NCBI RefSeq assembly: GCF_000220395.1
Contig: NW_004086300.1
Location: 1-53,282 of the forward strand
Direction of reading: 5' to 3'
Source of the DNA: Ichthyophthirius multifiliis
Taxonomy: Eukaryota; Ciliophora; Oligohymenophorea; Hymenostomatida
DNA: 53,282 nucleotides
Under the pieces are notes generated by a model, which made no database searches, was not told the DNA's origin, and saw nothing but the letters and a program-made list of their open reading frames with translations. A program made the translations under genes and the position numbers. Positions 12,709-23,502 of the stretch are shown piece after piece (position 1 is the stretch's first letter; every line of letters starts with the position of its first letter).

Positions 12709-13603
12709 TATATATATTTATATAATTTTTATTTTATAGGGTGAATTTGACGGAATTATAGGTCTTTCGTATCCTGCTTTAGGTGGAGGATTGCTTACTA
12801 TAGTTGATTATATGAAATAATAAGGTATTATAAGTGAAAAAGTGTTTAACTTTTATTTAAATCGAGAAGACGAATCTGATGAATCATTTCTTTCCTTTGG
12901 AAAAGTTGACAAAAAGCTTGTTGATGGGGAAATAAATTACCATAAAGTTTCGAATCCAATGTATTGGACAATATAAGCTGAAAATTTTCTTTTGGATGGT
13001 AATGATATTGGATTATGTAGTGATGACCATAAATGTAATCTTGTTATTGATTCAGGAACAAGTATTGTCACAGGACCGGAAGAAGATTTATTAATTTTAT
13101 TTTAATATTTAAGTGACTCTGGGTATGATTGCAATGATATTAAGAAAATGCCTACTATAACGTACTAATAATACATATATTTTTTTAAAAAAACAAAAAA
13201 TTAAAAAGGTTTGTTATTGATGGTTAATCTTATCATATTCATCCAGAAGAATATATCATTTCTTTTAATGGAATTTAATAATCACTTTATAAGCATGCGG
13301 ATAATCCTACTGAGTGCACAGGTGGATTTATTCCAATGAACATTAAAGATCCTATTTGTAAATTTAAAATTAATTATGTTTTTTATAAATTTCTTTTATA
13401 TAAAATATTTATATTATTAAATAATAACTTAATATTCATTTTTTTTAATTTTCAAAGTGGGAAATTTATGGATTATAGGAGATTTAATCATGAGTAAATT
13501 TTTAACTGTTTTTGATAGGGAAAATAATAGAATCGGATTCGGAAAACTTAAAAATTTAAATAAATAAATATATGAGGAAAATAATGGACATAATGCGCAT
13601 TGA
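11982..13603 (+). CDS. Cathepsin D/pepsin-like aspartyl protease (family A1), secreted
   Basis: This is a secretory or lysosomal aspartic endopeptidase. The ATG at 11982 opens a signal peptide (MKTLIFILLFLINCLIKI) and a basic, Gln-rich propeptide of about 90 residues. The mature enzyme has the first catalytic motif FDTGST (Asp142), a Cys pair in CSDIGC, the GEFDGIIGLSYPALG block, the second catalytic motif VIDSGTSIVTGP, and the C-terminal LWIIGDLIMSKFLTVFD block. Both catalytic Asp residues are present. Three introns fit: 12654-12739, 13162-13208 and 13358-13457. The stop is TGA at 13601-13603. At the flap, where most family members have Tyr before Gly-Ser/Thr-Gly, this one reads YFGSGE, so Phe185 appears to take the Tyr position. 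Such proteases are abundant in ciliate lysosomes and food vacuoles; the location here is inferred from the signal peptide. Confidence 0.94.
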
Positions 13604-13729
13604 TTAAATATTTATATAATTATTAATTTTATTTTATATTATTTATTAGTAAAATCGAATTTCTATATGTTATATTTATTATAAGGATTTTTTAAAAAAA
13701 ATATTATGTTTAAAAAATATTTAAATATA

Positions 13730-13772
<43 letters not shown>

Positions 13773-14122
13773 TTTATTTATTTATAAAATTATTATTATA
13801 AATTATATTTAATTTTTTTTTTTATTTTTAAAAATATATTACATTTACAATATATTATAATAAAATTAAATAAAAAAATTTTTTTTTTTTCTTTATTTCT
13901 TTAAATAATACTGTATAATAAAAATTTTATTTTCAATATAAGTAAAAATACAATAATTATTTATAATGTATTTTTTTATAAATATCGAATAACTTCTAAA
14001 AAATATCTTCTGAATAACTTTATAAACATAAAACTAAAAAAAAAACTTTATAAAAAACTTAAATAAATATATATATATATATATTTTTATAATAATAAAA
14101 TATACATATAATAAAAAAAAAT
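13604..14122. other. Intergenic spacer
   Basis: The spacer holds a TA tract at about 13730-13770 and long A/T runs. No gene was seen. It should include the UBA2 promoter. Confidence 0.6.
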
Positions 14123-16015
14123 ATGTAAATACACACCTAATCCTAAAGAGTAACCAAATTATTATTCGGTGAACAATTTCTCGAAAAATTCAATTAAACA
14201 AGTCTTTTATTAATTGGGGTAGGAGGAATCGGATGTGAAGTCTTAAAAAATCTATCCTAATTTAAATTTAAAGAGATCCATATATTAGATTTAGATACAA
14301 TAGAAGTATCAAACCTTAACCGTTAATTTTTATTTAGGAAATCTCACCGAGGTCATTACAAATCAGAAGTAGCAAAACAAGTACTAGAATATCAAAAGCC
14401 CTTTATGAACTTAAAATCCCATACCAAAAACATCAAAGATGAATAATATGGTTTAAAATTCTTCTCTTAATTCAACTTAGTAATAATGGCTTTAGACAAT
14501 CAAGAAACCCGTTCTTTTGTCAACAAATAATGCATGATTTTAGACATTCCTTTATTAGAAGCTGGTACTACAGGTTATAAAGGTCAAGCTTATATATTTA
14601 AGAGAGGACAAAGTAGATGTTATGACTGTTTTCCAAAAACTGAAAATAAATAAAGTTATCCAGCATGTACAATAAGGACTTTACCTGAAAAGCCTGTGCA
14701 TTGCATTATTTGGGCTAAATATTTATTTAATGTAATTTTTAATGAAAAGATAGAAGAAAATGATGAATCTAATTTACTTTTGGATATTTAAAAAAGATTA
14801 GAAGATAATAAAGAAGATGAAAATGATAAAGAAAATGGAGAAAAACTTTTCGAATAGATTTTTTTGAATGATGTTTTGAAATAAAAAGAAGGTGAAGAAA
14901 AAGGAAAATTTTCGTATTTAAAAGCTTTGAATTTATAAGAAATGAAAAAAAAAAATCCAGAAGCTTTTTAAAAAAATCCATATATAGAAAAAAAAGATTT
15001 ATAGTTTTTATAAAGTATCTAAAATGAGGAAATTTATGCAAGTATTTTTATCGCTTCTTTCGATATTTTAATGAAGTAAAAAAGGAAAAATTCATGTGTT
15101 ATTTTCGAAAAAGATGACGATATTTGTATCAAATTCATTACTGCGGCTACTAATTTGAGATGTATAGTATTTAATTTGCCTTTGTAAACTTAATTTTAAG
15201 TCAAGGAAATTGCAGGAAATATAGTCCCAGCAATTGCTAGTACTAATTCAATTGTAAGTGCGATTTAAATTAGTGAGGCTATTAAATATTTTTAAAGGAA
15301 ATTTTTTTAAAATGATTATTAGGATATTTAAAATAGAGAACTCTATATCTAAAATGAATCCGATATGAAGATTTTAGATACTAAATAAGGAAAAAGCAAT
15401 GAAAATTGTCTATCTTGTAATGTTAATTTAATACCAGATATTGTATATTGTGATTTTAATAAAACTAATTTAGGATAATTTTTAGATAGGCTTTTTAATG
15501 AAAATGGAGAGTTGTAAAATTTTAGTATAAATTTTTGCCAGTTTATAATTTACGAAAACACGGATTTTTAAGAAGAGGAAGAAATCGAAAACAGAAAAAT
15601 TTAAAAGGTAAAACCCCTTTTTTAAATTTTCAAAAACTTCGCGGACGCGAGAATTTCAATTATGAATGAAGATGATAATTAAATATTTTGTATTTGCCTT
15701 TTAGTACATATAGAAAATAGTTAAGAAATTACATTTAAAAAATAAAATAGAAATATGGATTCTTTGAAAATAAATTGGAAAAATATAGTTCAAAAAACAT
15801 AAGAAGAAAAATAAAAAGAACCAGAAAAAGTATTATTTAAAAATAATGAAAATAATGGACTACTTGAAATTTTGGAATCAGAATCAGCTAGTGATTAAGA
15901 TCTTATTTTTTGCGATAATAATAATGAAAATATTGAAAATAAAAGAAAAGAAAATTAAAATAAGAATGAGGATGATGAGGTAGAAGAAAAATTGTAAAAA
16001 AAAGTTAAAATATGA
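14123..16015 (+). CDS. UBA2: SUMO-activating enzyme E1 catalytic subunit UBA2, intronless
   Basis: Together with AOS1/SAE1 this enzyme adenylates SUMO, takes it as a thioester and passes it to UBC9. One uninterrupted frame of 630 residues runs from ATG at 14123 to TGA at 16013-16015. Motifs in order: the nucleotide-binding loop GVGGIGCEVL (residues 32-41), DLDTIEVSNLNRQFLFR, ALDNQETRSFVNKQC, LEAGTTGYKGQAY, CYDCFPK (zinc ligands), and YPACTIRTLPEKPVHCIIWAK with the catalytic Cys182. After a long charged insert come ASTNSIVSAIQ and the second zinc pair CLSC. The ubiquitin-fold region is weakly conserved. The C-terminus is acidic and ends in a basic stretch that could be a nuclear signal. Having no intron in 1.9 kb is unusual next to its intron-rich neighbours. 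All key residues are present. Confidence 0.95.
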
Positions 16016-16473
16016 ATTTAATATTTTTTTAACATGTTTATTAAAATATTTTATTTTAAATTAATATATTATAATATATATATTTTAAAAAATTAAAAAA
16101 TATTTTTTTTTTAAATTAAAGAAATGATTATGTTATAATTTATAAGAAAAATAAAAAGAAAAAAAAAATATTATATATAAAAAATAAATATAATGTTATA
16201 AAAAAAGTAAAAAATATTAATGATAAAAATATAAAAAAATAAAAATATATATATTTATAGATATATAAAAATAGATATAAATATAAATATAAATATAAAT
16301 ATATATATATATATAAATTATATATATATAAATATATTACTATCTATATATTTATATATGATTTTTAATATCTATTTTTATATAATTATTTTTATATTTA
16401 TTATTATTTAAATAATAATATATTTATATATTTTTATTTTATTTAAATTTATTAAAATTTTTTTAAATTAATA
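16016..16473. other. Intergenic spacer
   Basis: TA- and AAATAT-rich spacer (16250-16330 especially) with no recognisable gene. Confidence 0.6.
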
Positions 16474-17127
16474 ATGTTTTGGATCATTTTTAGTATATTT
16501 TTTGCAATTTTATTTTCTATATTTTTTTTGTTTCCTTCTTCAAATTAAACTAATGTATAAAACAATTCGAATGAAAATATTTAAAAACAAAATAATACAG
16601 CAGTTTCAAAATTAATAAATCCTGAATACACAAAATATTCGAATGTATTAAAAAATTTGAGTGAATAGAAATAAATTCAAATAAATTCTTTAAAAAAGAA
16701 GAAAGTAACAATTAATTTAAATAATTTGTTTAAAAATGATAATGAAATTTTGAATTTTAGTAATATGTTAGATAAATCAAGTTAGATTTTTAATTTTATT
16801 TTTGTTTATTCTACAGATAATTGGAACTATTTGACATAATTAACAATTTCTTAATTACAATAAAAATATAAATAATCTTAATTTATACATAGCAAAACTA
16901 ATGAAGGCATATAATCTGTTCTAAGGCAATTGAATCCAAGAATTCATATAGATTGCAATGAATGTATAATTAAAAATATAAAATAACATTTAAATAAAAT
17001 TGCTTATATTTAAGAATAGAAAGGATTGTGGGATAATCTAATAAATATATATAATTAAAAAGAAAACTTTTAACTTTTTGAAAATATATTTGAATGCATT
17101 AGCTATTTAAATAAAATTTAATGTTGA
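16474..17127 (+). CDS. Small protein with an N-terminal membrane segment, unknown function
   Basis: The single exon of 217 codons runs from ATG at 16474 to TGA at 17125-17127. It opens with a very hydrophobic stretch (MFWIIFSIFFAILFSIFFLF), which fits a signal anchor or an uncleaved signal peptide. The remainder is hydrophilic, rich in Asn, Gln, Lys and Ile, and includes two nearby cysteines (HIDCNECII). Composition and the clean single frame support a real gene, but I recognise no domain. A type II single-pass membrane protein is the simplest reading. Confidence 0.65.
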
Positions 17128-17372
17128 AGAAATATTATTAAGTTGATATTATATTTAAAAATAAAATTACATATTAAATAATGTGAAAAATTATTAAAAT
17201 TAAATTATAAATAAAAAAATTTTATATATTTTTTTAAAAATAAATAAATGTTTTTTATTAAAATTAAAAATAAAAACTAATTTTTTTGTATAAGTAAATA
17301 TATATATATTATAGATATATATAAGATATAAAAACAAATACATAATATATATAAAAAACTATAAAAATTATA

Positions 17373-17405
<33 letters not shown>

Positions 17406-17515
17406 ATATATCTATTTATATATATATATATGCAAATCTAATATATTTATATAACTTTATTAATAATTATTATATTATTAGAATTATATCAATATTCAAT
17501 ATTCATATTATATAA
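17128..17515. other. Intergenic spacer
   Basis: TA-rich spacer (17360-17430) between two plus-strand genes, with no coding signal. Confidence 0.6.
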
Positions 17516-18553
17516 ATGCATAATCTAACATAATAAATTAAATTAGTACAAGAAAATATTTAAAATTCTTTAAAAATAAGTTAAAAATCTAAATGTTGTA
17601 CTCTTGTAGCAGTTTCAAAAACAATGCCTATTTCATTAATACAATAAACCTATAATTTAGGTCTAAGACATTTTGGCGAAAATTATGTTGATGAATTCAT
17701 TTAAAAATATTCTTAACTTCCATAAGATATAAAATGGCATTTTATTGGTCATTTATAAACAAACAAAGTCAAATAAATCATTTTGCCAAATTTATATGTT
17801 TTAGAAACACTAGATAGCATAAGGTTTACTTTATAAAACTAATAAATATTTTTTAAGAAGAGTTTTTATCTATATTATTTTATTAATATAGATTAGCTGA
17901 TAAAGTCTAGAAAGTTTGTAAAACTGTAAATAGAGATTAATTAAATGTATTTGTTTAAGTGAAGACAAGTAATGAACAAAGTAAAATATATATTTTTTAT
18001 TAAAATATTATTATTTATAGCAAAATACGGTGTTGATTAAGAAAATTCATATAAATTAATTGAATATATATTGAAAAATTGTAATAATTTAAAGTAAAAA
18101 TATATATAAAATATTATATATGTATAAAAAAAAAATATATATATTTATATATATATATATATATATGTACATATTTTTATATATATAAATATATTTTTTT
18201 AATATTTTAAAGATTTTCTGGCATAATGACAATAGGAAAAGAAGGTGATATAAAAGCTTTTGAAGTTAAAACAAATTAAAAATATTTTTTTATAATAAAA
18301 TTAATAAATAAATAGTAATTATATAATTTAAAATCATCAATTATACACAAATTTGGTAATTAATTTGGATTAATAGAAATTTCTATGGGAATGTCATCAG
18401 ATTATTAAAAAGCAGTATATTAGTAAAATTAAAAGATTTTTTAATTAACATATTTTTTTTATATATATTTAATTAATAAAGATTGAATATGGATCAACTG
18501 AAGTTAGAATCGGCAGTAAAATTTTCGGATAAAGATATTATTCGAAATAATGA
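17516..18553 (+). CDS. YggS/PLPBP family pyridoxal-phosphate-binding protein
   Basis: This is a small TIM-barrel protein that binds pyridoxal 5'-phosphate and helps keep vitamin B6 balance; it has no known catalytic reaction. The conserved line is complete: CTLVAVSKTMP with the PLP-binding Lys35, [100 protein letters not shown]. The length is normal for the family. Five introns join without any frame problem: 17824-17891, 17981-18020 (40 nt), 18094-18212, 18265-18315 and 18415-18481. The stop TGA is at 18551-18553. The protein is usually cytosolic. The Lys and the SMGMSSD phosphate-binding loop are both present. Confidence 0.95.
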
Positions 18554-18753
18554 TTCTTTTTATAAATAAAATAGTGTTTTTTTAATTTAATTTTATTTTT
18601 AAAATAAATATTTTTAATTATTTATATTTTTAGGAAAATAAAAAACATAATATATTTTATTTTATTTATATATATATATATATATAAATAAAAAAGATAT
18701 ATCCAGTAATATAATATATATAAAAATATGAAATTAATTAAATTATATATAAA
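18554..18753. other. Short convergent spacer
   Basis: This is the 3'-to-3' spacer between the YggS-family gene (+) and a minus-strand gene. It is A+T-rich and held no feature that I recognise. Confidence 0.6.
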
Positions 18754-19971
18754 TCATGTTTCTTATATCTTATCTTATTCTTAATCTTCTGTAAATGATT
18801 TATGAATTTCATCTAAAATTTTAATATAATCGACTTTTTAGCAATTTTTTATCTATAAAAAATAATAATGCCTATATAATGTTTACAATATAGTATTTTT
18901 TTTACTTTTTAAACTTTTTATTAATTTTTTCTTTTTCATTTTAAATAATATTCTTATACATATTATCTTTAGAAGTATCTTAAATGACAAAATTTAACTT
19001 CAAATGATGTTTTTCAGGATGTTCTTTTAAAAATAAATTAAATTATTTTATTCGTCTTGCAAACATAAGTCTTTTATAAAATTTTTCTGTTCCTTTTTCT
19101 TCTCTTGTTTATTTATCTTCTTCTTTAATTTATTTATTATTTTTTATCATCTTCACTTCTTTTTTATTTTTGTTGTTTTCTTCTTCTTTAATTATATTTG
19201 ATTCTTCTTTATTTATATTTTCTTTTTATTAATTTATATTTTCTTCTTCTTTTTTAGTTTAATTATATTCTTCTTTATTAATAGTTTTTTCTTATTTTTA
19301 CTTTATTTTTATTAATCAATTTTTATTTTTGAATTCTATATATTTAATTTTTTATCTCTATAAATAATAATATTATATATATATTAATATATACTATTTT
19401 AGGTCTAAAAGAATAAGAAGGTTCTTGCTCTTTTAATTAATTTAATTTATTTTAATTTTTTTCTTAAATTAATTAAGACCATTCTTTATTTCTTTCATAA
19501 AAACTTTTACTAAGTAAATGTTTATTTTTAATTTTATAATATTTAGTCTCTAATTTAGGCTAAAAAGTGCAATTTTGTTTCATTTATTTGTTATTTTCTA
19601 CTTATTATTGGTATTAAAGATCATTTAATTAATCTATTTATTATTAGAATTCTTAAAATAATCTATCATATGATTTTAAACATTATTTATTTTGTTTTTC
19701 TATTACTTAAAGCCTGTATTTATCAAATTTCTATTTCTATTTAATTTTTTTTTTATATATTTAAATTACTTTTTCAATAGAATTTGATTTATTTTTAAAA
19801 GAATAAGTTTATTATTCATCTTATTTATAGGTATTAAATTATTATTTAAAAAGTCCTCTAAAAACTTGATTTAATTATATTAAAATAAAAAAAAAATAGC
19901 AATTAAAAATTACTTGATGTAGTATAGGAAGGCTTTTTAGCAGAATTTTTGGTGAAATTTTTTATAGACAT
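18754..19971 (-). CDS. Basic helical protein, unknown function
   Basis: I do not recognise the family. The ATG at 19971 opens MSIKNFTKNSAKKPSYTTS, followed by an intron and a long Lys/Gln-rich helical exon. That exon carries two Phe-x-Pro-Lys motifs (CTFQPKLETKYY and YSFRPKI) around FYERNKEWSQLIQEKN. The next exon starts with a Glu/Lys/Asn-rich low-complexity segment, then GTEKFYKRLMFARRIKQF and HHLKLNFVIQDTSKDN. The last exon ends DEIHKSFTEDQEQDKIQET before TGA at 18754-18756. To reach that acidic tail the frame needs one more base in the T run at 18906-18910. The repeated aromatic-Pro-basic motif in a Lys-rich helical protein recalls many unnamed ciliate cytoskeleton-associated proteins; that is only a compositional resemblance. 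Confidence 0.7.
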
Positions 19972-20841
19972 TTTTATATTTTTAATATTTATAAAATTTT
20001 TTATTCTTAATAAAATTTTAGTTTAAAAAATAGATATTTTTTTTTTTATAATTATAAAATAAAAAATTATTTATGTAAATAAAATAAAATATTATATATA
20101 TTCAAAAATTAATTATATATAAAGAATCTTTATATAAGATTAATAAAAATAATATAAATATATACCTTTGTTTTTTAAAAAATTAATTTTAATCAAAAAG
20201 AAATTATAATATATAAATTATTATTAAAATTATATATTTTTTAATTTTATAATTTTTATTTATAATATATTAATTTAATTATTAATTATTTTTAAAGTAT
20301 ATTTTTAATATATTTTTTTAATTAATATTTTATAGGTACAATAATTAAAAATAAAAAAAGATTAATTAGAATATTTTATATATTTATTAAATAAACTAAA
20401 TAAAAGTTAAAATTAATATAAAAAAAATTAATTTATAATTAATATATTTTTTTTATTTTATATCTTTTTTTTTTTTCTTTTCTTTTTTTCTTTATATTTT
20501 TTTTTTATATTTTATTTTATTTATGATTAATTTAAAAAAAATAAATTTTAAATTAATAAATAAATATATAATTTATTATATTTTATATTAAAATAAAAAT
20601 ATTAATTTTCTTATTATTATCTTAAAATATAATATAAGTTTAATTTTTAAATTAATAAAATAAGTTTATTTTTATTTATTTATATTATTTTTGTTTATAA
20701 TAGTATATTTTTTTTTAATTTTTATTTTTACTAGATATTTGTTTATCTAATAATACGTACATAAATTAAATTAATTAAAATATACAAAGAAAAATATATA
20801 TATATATATAAAAAGTTAAAAATAAATACTTAATATTAATA
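19972..20841. other. Divergent intergenic spacer
   Basis: About 870 bases between two divergently transcribed genes. Homopolymers and a pyrimidine-rich tract (20460-20510) are visible. No coding or RNA feature was found. Confidence 0.55.
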
Positions 20842-21211
20842 ATGAAGCAATAAAAAATTTGGAAAAATATCCCTGTAAGATTGATAAATTTTACATCTAA
20901 AATAAAATATTTTTTAGAATACGAAAACTAAAATCTAAAAGAAAACCAAGACCTAGATTTTTATTTATAATTTCTTAAAATAGAAATAAATGTAAAAGAA
21001 AAAATTCAATATATGCACATATTTTTATTTTATGACTTTTTTTTTGTTTTTTTTTTAAAAAAAGTATATATATAAAATTCTTATATTTTATAATAAATAA
21101 TAAAAGTCAATATAAAACGATATTTAAGAAGGAATAATATACCATAAAATTTTACAAAATGAATAAAATAAAGACACTTTATTATATTATCTTTGCTTTT
21201 AGTATAAAAAG

Positions 21212-21260
<49 letters not shown>

Positions 21261-22160
21261 TAAATATATATATATAATTAAAAATATAGTTTTTTTTATT
21301 AACATATTAAAATAAAAAGATAATAAATTTAAAATGTAATGCAAAAGAATTAATATTATTATTTTAAAATACTGAGGATTTTTCGATTTTAAATACTTCG
21401 AGTACATATATATTACCATAAGAACGATCTTCTAATAATTCAATATAATCAGCACAAACTAAGAAATAATTTTAATAAAATTAAAATATAAATAATAATA
21501 TTTTTATGTAAATATATATATATATATTAGATTACGTTATTTTAATATAATTTTTTTATTTTTATGAAATATAAAAATAGGAATTAAATCAATGATTTTT
21601 AATAAGAAATGAAAAGAATTTCTATTAAATATTATTAATTATTTTAAATAAAAGAATAAATGCTTAAATAATTATAAAATATATCATAAAATTAATAAAT
21701 ATTTACTGATTATAAGCTTTAATAATTATTAGAATTAGTCTAAAAATCTTTAAAAAATACACAAAATACTATTAAGTAAATTAAATATAAAAAAATGAAA
21801 ATATTAAAATTTAAAAATTTCTTTATTTTTTTATATTATTTTATTTTTTTTATATGAAGATTAATAAATAAAAATTCAAAAATATACAAAGGAAATTAAA
21901 TAAATAGAATCAATAATGAATATAAAAAAATAAAATAAGAACCAATAATGAAATGGATAACTACATTAGTATATATAATTTAATATTATTATAATTTATA
22001 ATGTTTAATAAAAAAAGTATAAAACAATTTATAATATATAAACATCAATAGATTAATTTAAAAAAAGTTTATATACATATGAAAACATTAGCTAAAATAT
22101 ATAAAAGTTATTTATATAAATAAATATATAATATACATATATATTATAAAAAAAATATAA

Positions 22161-22199
<39 letters not shown>

Positions 22200-22564
22200 T
22201 ATTAATATAATTTTTATAAAGAATTCCTAATTAAAATTAGTAAATATAAGATAGTATTATTATTAATAATAATGATAATTATTTTGAAAATGAATCACTT
22301 AGTATTTTTTATAATAATAATCTAAATTTATATATGTCTTCTACTTTTAATAAATAAAATATATATAATTCGGATAATAAGTGTAATTCTTCTTATTTAA
22401 TGAATTAATATTTTAATAGAGAAAATTGTCATAATTATATAATAAATAAAGAACTTTAATAATTAAATTCTAAATATAACATAAATACAGTAAGAACTAT
22501 TAAAACTGATATTGATATTTAAAATAATTAGTGTAATATGCAAAGTAATTGCAATATGTTTTGA
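20842..22564 (+). CDS. Multi-exon helical protein with Asn-rich C-terminus, unknown function
   Basis: No known domain was recognised. The ATG at 20842 opens MKQQKIWKNIPVRLINFTSK, then FLEYENQNLKENQDLDFYL and KEKIQYMHIFLFY. Further exons read YHKILQNEQNKDTLLYYLC, TEDFSILNTSSTYILPQER, an amphipathic Gln-rich helix (MKRISIKYYQLFQIKEQML), and a final exon rich in Asn, Ser and Tyr with several Cys (CNMQSNCNMF) before TGA at 22562-22564. About five A+T-rich introns lie between, including one of ~75 nt near 21210-21285. Codon content and exon continuity support a real gene. Exact splice sites between 21450 and 22200 are not all certain. Confidence 0.65.
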
Positions 22565-22898
22565 ATTATTTTTGATATTAAAAACAAAAATTCTAATATA
22601 TTTTTTATTCTTTTTTATAAATAGATATTAACATGAATAATAATAGAAATAAAATAAAAGAATATTAAATTTATTTATATCTATAAAAATACTATAATTA
22701 TTATAATATAAAAAGAATTTTTTATTTATTTTATATATAAAAAAATATTTATTAATATTCTTATATATATATATATATTTATACATATATATTAAATATT
22801 TATAAAAATTATAAATATAATATTTAATATATTAAATACATTTTGATTTTTATATTTTTTGTTTTGTTTACTAAATATCAACTAAAATAATTAACTTT

Positions 22899-23113
22899 AT
22901 GTAAAAGCATGAGATTTTCCAGAAATTTTATAGTGCTTTGCTTCTATTATTTTAGAAAATAATCTTGAATTAAATGAATGTTGTTTACTTTTGGATGATT
23001 CGAAAGATGATTAAGATAATAAAGAAGGTAAATTATAGTTTTTTAAAAAATTAAGATTTTAATACGAAAAAATAACAAAAATAAAATAAAATAAGTAAAA
23101 AAAAGAAGATTGA
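22899..23113 (+). CDS. Possible small acidic-to-basic protein (~71 aa), unknown
   Basis: The reading frame from 22913 (FPEILQCFASIILENNLEL, then NECCLLLDDSKDDQDNKEG, then a Lys-rich end) is closed by TGA at 23111-23113. Its composition is coding-like. An ATG lies at 22899, but it joins this frame only if the T run at 22915-22918 is one base longer than written, the same kind of slip seen in several solid genes of this window. No family was recognised. It could also be a stray exon. Confidence 0.4.
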
Positions 23114-23502
23114 AAATATTTTATATTAAATTAAATATTTTTATATTATATAAAACATATATTTATTTTTAAAAAGAAAAATTTATATATATATATAATA
23201 ATATAATAAATATTTATATATATTTATATTTATATATATATTTTTTTATTTTTTTATATTATTTATTATTATTTCTTTATGTTATTATTTTTTTTCATTA
23301 TTTTTTTTATTATATTTAATAATTAATATATATATTATTTTTTTACATAAATATTTAAGGTATATACATATATAATAATTTGTTTTTTTATAAAAATAAA
23401 ACAAATAATCATATATAATTTTATAAACTTTATCCTTTTAAAATATCATTATCTAAACTTATTTATAATCTCTAATATTCATATTTATTAAGAAGGGAAA
23501 TA
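23114..23502. other. Convergent spacer
   Basis: A+T-rich 3' spacer between the possible small gene and the large minus-strand gene. There is no further feature. Confidence 0.55.

Noticed and set aside
14769-15041. Minus-strand frame over the UBA2 insert
   Set aside because: Antisense shadow of UBA2; Phe/Leu-rich because the sense strand is Lys/Glu/Asn-rich.
21081-21419. Minus-strand hydrophobic frame
   Set aside because: It lies over coding exons of the plus-strand gene 20842-22564 and a TA-rich intron; the composition is that of complemented A+T-rich DNA.
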